From the NCBI GenBank assembly GCA_000181795.3, contig CM012953.1, positions 3,991,923 to 4,055,922 on the forward strand: a stretch of DNA of 64,000 bases, in the 5' to 3' direction. This DNA comes from Trichinella spiralis (lineage: Eukaryota > Nematoda > Enoplea > Trichinellida > Trichinellidae). Shown here piece by piece: positions 60,815-64,000 of the stretch (within the stretch, counting starts at the first letter, position 1; each line of letters begins with the position of its first letter). The notes beneath the pieces are model-generated. The model saw only the letters and a list, made by a program, of their open reading frames with translations, had not been told where the DNA came from and made no database searches. The translations under genes and the position numbers were made by a program.

Positions 60815-63800
60815 ATGCTTCGAGCAATCCACGCGACTTTACTGCTTGTGGTTTTTGTCAACGGTCTAGAGAACCGCACACGTTCAACCAAACAACGTCG
60901 CATTTGGCACGAAGATCGTTGGGCTCATAAAAGTAAAATTTTTTTTACTTGTTTAATTTCCAAATTATTGCCCAATTTCCAGAATCAGTCATATTTTCAA
61001 TTTTAAAAATAATTTCATCTGCTTAAATTTTATCCAAAACACACAATGCATAGTTTTATTAATTAGAATAATTGATCACATTCATAATCTCTTTACTGGT
61101 GATTGGCAAGCAGTTAAGCATTCAAAGTATTATTGTCTTTGTAGAATATCATCCTTATAGATTTTTTGCTTACACAAGGTGGAAACTTTCAAATTATATA
61201 ATCTTAAATACAATGATTTACGTGTGAAATGAGTACTTTTAGATATTTCAACACTGTAAAGTTGATCTGATAATTACATTATTGTGAAATGTAGAGTACA
61301 GATACATGCAACGTGAACAATATTATACACATTTATTTAAAGTCGTTTCTTTGCTTTGAAGTGTCGTATGATTAGTTTCCATGCAATTTTATATCGATTT
61401 TATCAGTTTGAATAAACAGAGAAATGACAAAATTCTTAGACACATTTACATTAAATATAACAGCTGCTTGTATAAATTTCACACTTACCATTCTCTTTTA
61501 TGACATATTAAGTGAAAGCTTTAAAACATTAATTAGCAAAGATAAATCAAAATTAAATTTTAATCAAAATTTCACTTAAACTGAAATAATGTTACATAAT
61601 TAAAAGAACATGTGTTAATAATTTATTTAAAAAATCTTCAAACAAAACATTGTTTACATTGTTTGGGACCTTAAAAATGATGCTTTTTTAAAAAATATTC
61701 TGCAATTTTATTATCATATGCACGCCTGTTGACTACTTGACATTATATTTTTAATGTGCACGATGTTAAATTTTAGTTTGAATTAAAAAATGTTTTACTT
61801 TTTTTCTGAAATTGCTGTTTCGAAACTTCCCAACAAAAGCACTTTTATATAGAATATAAAAATACAATTTTCTGTTTTTTCACATAGAATTCCATATAGA
61901 ATAAACTTAGAAGTGTTCTTTTCTATAATATAATGGCAATCAAAATATAAATATATAAATAAATAAATAAATAAATATATTTTTTAAATACATTATCCTC
62001 TTTCTTGCATTACTATTCATTGATTTTAAGGTACTAATTCAAAGAATCTCTATTTCATCATGAAATATAAGCGCCTCAAACAATGGTTATTAAAGTCTCC
62101 CGTAAAAAATAATCGTTCACGTCCGCTGTGGTAATAATGTGAAATGAAAGTGGAAGCATCTGGAGAGAAGCTCATAATTTATTTTCGTAAAATTCACAAC
62201 GTGTGACGTTTTGCAATAACTTGCGCAGGATGAAATTTTATAGTTGTGTTATCCATTAGCTTTTGCGCATTTATAACAAAAATAAGAAATGTCAGCAAAA
62301 TTAAGCGCAGTTTATTCAAAAAATATACACATTTCAAGGGTGAGTTTTTCTTTCTAAAGGAATAGCACGTAAATTTGCCTGTGGCAATTAGTATAGAGAA
62401 GCACGTTTTTTTTATTGCCATTGGAAAGTTTTATTATTAAACGTTTTGAACATCCAGTTTATGAGCAAATTTTATTATTATTAAATTGCACAAATAATGA
62501 CCATTCTGAAACACTTTGAAAAAATTTTAAACAAATGACCAAGTTAATAATAATAATATACTGGATTTTTGATGTTTTTATCAATTGAAACCTTAAAATA
62601 TCATCTGAAAGTCAATTTCTTATGAAAATTTAATTTTCAAAAACTTTTTTCTGCTAAAATAATAATATTTAATAAGTACTGTTTGAAGAATTAAATCATT
62701 TTTCCGGCTAATTTATTAGAGATGTTAGTGCATTCTGTGCATGAGAATTGTTGACGCAGTTGCGTCGTTAGAAAATCAAAAGCTATTGATTGAGAAAATA
62801 ATTTCATCCCTCAGCATTGTTCATTTCCCCGAAGTCTCTCCTGCTAAGCGCAGAAGATAGAAGCAGACCATTTTGACATTTATGTAGTTAGATTTGCTTT
62901 GAAATGATAATTTTATAAAAATAGATGTGATTGGTTCAATATACATCTGCCGAACAATGGTTAGATGATATTGTGCATTTCACTCATTGTAAAGAACAAA
63001 ATCAGAGATTATTTTTTAGGGAAAATGATTATCACTGTAAAGATGATGAAATTTCAATTAAATCACCTCGTTTGTTTAATTTATGAATTAAGCTTCGCTT
63101 AAAAATATATCTCTTCGCAGTATTATCCCATGTCTGCATATTCATGCTATTGGAAATAAATTAATTTCATTTTAGGAAAATTTTATTGTGACAGTGCCTA
63201 TTTGAAATTAGACTTTGTTTGCGATTTGGACCACCAACTTAGTCACACTGAGGCAGAAATATTGAATCGCAGCTTAGTGAAAAAGTTCACACATTGTTTT
63301 GCTCAAAATGTCACCGACAGTTCAAAATACGCTATGGGCATTTTGCTGACCAATCAGCTTGTTCTGGATGATGTGTCCCGTTGCAACCGGTCAGGTAGTG
63401 CTAAACAAAAAAATCGCAGTTTGCATTCGCATACCGGTGATATGAATAAAATTGCCATGGATACTTTGAATAGGATGGCGAATTTTCTACGTCAGAGGTG
63501 GACTCATGATAAAAAATCTAATTGTTCAACGGATATTTTAGTCTTATTGGCAAAAAAATTCATCCTCTGCTATGAAGGTGAATTGATCATTGTTGAAGGC
63601 ACCAGCTTGCAACCGTTGGCAGCGGTCACGTTCAGCCAACGTCTTCGTGCGATCATTTCTGAACAAACCGCTTTAGAAATTATCAAGCGTCATTTAAATC
63701 GACAATCCACAAGCAATAAATCATACAGTACTGGTATGACTGTTCTACTCAAAGTTTTGCAAGGCTTGGATGAGCTTGTTACTGAAAAGTCAGTTGAACA

Positions 63801-64000
63801 TGGTATTAATTTGAATAGCAACAACAACAACTACAGCAGCAGCAACAACAACAATAACAATAGCATCATTAAAACAAGTGAACTTGAATCAACCGTCCAA
63901 GCAGCAATACCTATGTGGGCAATAATATTGTTTTTTGTCTCAATCATATTGACATGCTTGTGTGCTATAGTAGGCCATTGGATCAATTCGGATGGTCAAC
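60815..64000 (+). CDS. Secretory single-pass TPM-domain-like (MOLO-1-like) protein, 3' end missing
   Basis: Exon 1 60815..60932 encodes a signal peptide (MLRAIHATLLLVVFVNGLE) and a basic stretch, ending AAAA|GTAAAA in phase 1. Exon 2 starts at 63176 after TTTCATTTTAG, fits that phase and stays open to the window edge. The luminal part has KFYCDSAYLKLDFVCDLDHQ, LSHTEAEILNRSL, paired Cys, a W in RQRWTH followed by C and DILVLLAKK, then STGMTVLLKVLQGLDELV. This layout resembles the TPM (DUF477) domain of nematode proteins such as MOLO-1, a levamisole-receptor auxiliary subunit. An Asn/Ser-rich run (about 63816-63870) precedes a transmembrane helix (MWAIILFFVSIILTCLCAIV). The family match is by remembered layout only, so moderate. 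The 2.2-kb intron is long. Confidence 0.6.
61500..61597 (+). repeat. Dispersed repeat, right copy, inside the TPM-like gene intron
   Basis: Same as 59331-59412 with about 17 extra bases (an internal duplication around ATCAAAATT) and a few substitutions. A TAAA/AATA microsatellite follows at about 61947-61980. Confidence 0.8.

Noticed and set aside
1-64000. CRISPR array, tRNA or rRNA genes
   Set aside because: No regularly spaced direct repeats of CRISPR type, no cloverleaf-like tRNA and no rRNA-like conserved stretches were noticed by eye; a tRNAscan or Rfam search would settle this.

Overview
This is AT-rich eukaryotic DNA. Genes are split by introns with GT...AG borders, intergenic and intronic DNA is long and rich in A/T microsatellites, and no prokaryotic operons are present. 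The conserved genes are metazoan. The terminal gene resembles a membrane protein family best known from nematodes, and gene starts carry splice-acceptor-like CAG/TAG sites a few bases upstream of ATG, so an invertebrate, perhaps a nematode, is likely. The exact taxon is not determined. Exon coordinates were built by hand from splice sites and reading phase; all the main multi-exon models close in frame.

Left part (1-15.1 kb): the C-terminal SAM region of an ASK-type MAP3K (+), a 134-residue orphan (+), PITHD1 (-), cyclin Y (-, seven exons with an N-terminal acylation motif), an intronless typical 2-Cys peroxiredoxin (+) and an intronless Id/extramacrochaetae-type HLH protein (+). A four-exon orphan model on + lies at 16.8-20.4 kb.

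Centre (23-44.2 kb): four tandem, same-strand (-), apparently intact six-exon genes encode secreted proteins of about 483-495 residues. Each has four PAN/apple-like cysteine modules and a conserved C-terminal tail. Their spacers are homologous. Into this cluster have inserted a Tigger/pogo relic, a 237-bp MITE, a solo LTR, a hAT element with a second LTR-like insertion inside it, and a piggyBac fragment. The neighbouring copy keeps the unoccupied paralogous site for three of them, so these insertions postdate the duplications. A spacer repeat at 46.65 kb hints at a lost fifth copy.

Right part (44-64 kb): some doubtful exons, a small single-pass membrane protein (-), an HSPA13/Stch-type HSP70 (+) convergent with the complete eRF1 gene (-), a long gene-poor stretch, and a secreted/single-pass TPM-domain-like gene (+) that runs off the right edge.
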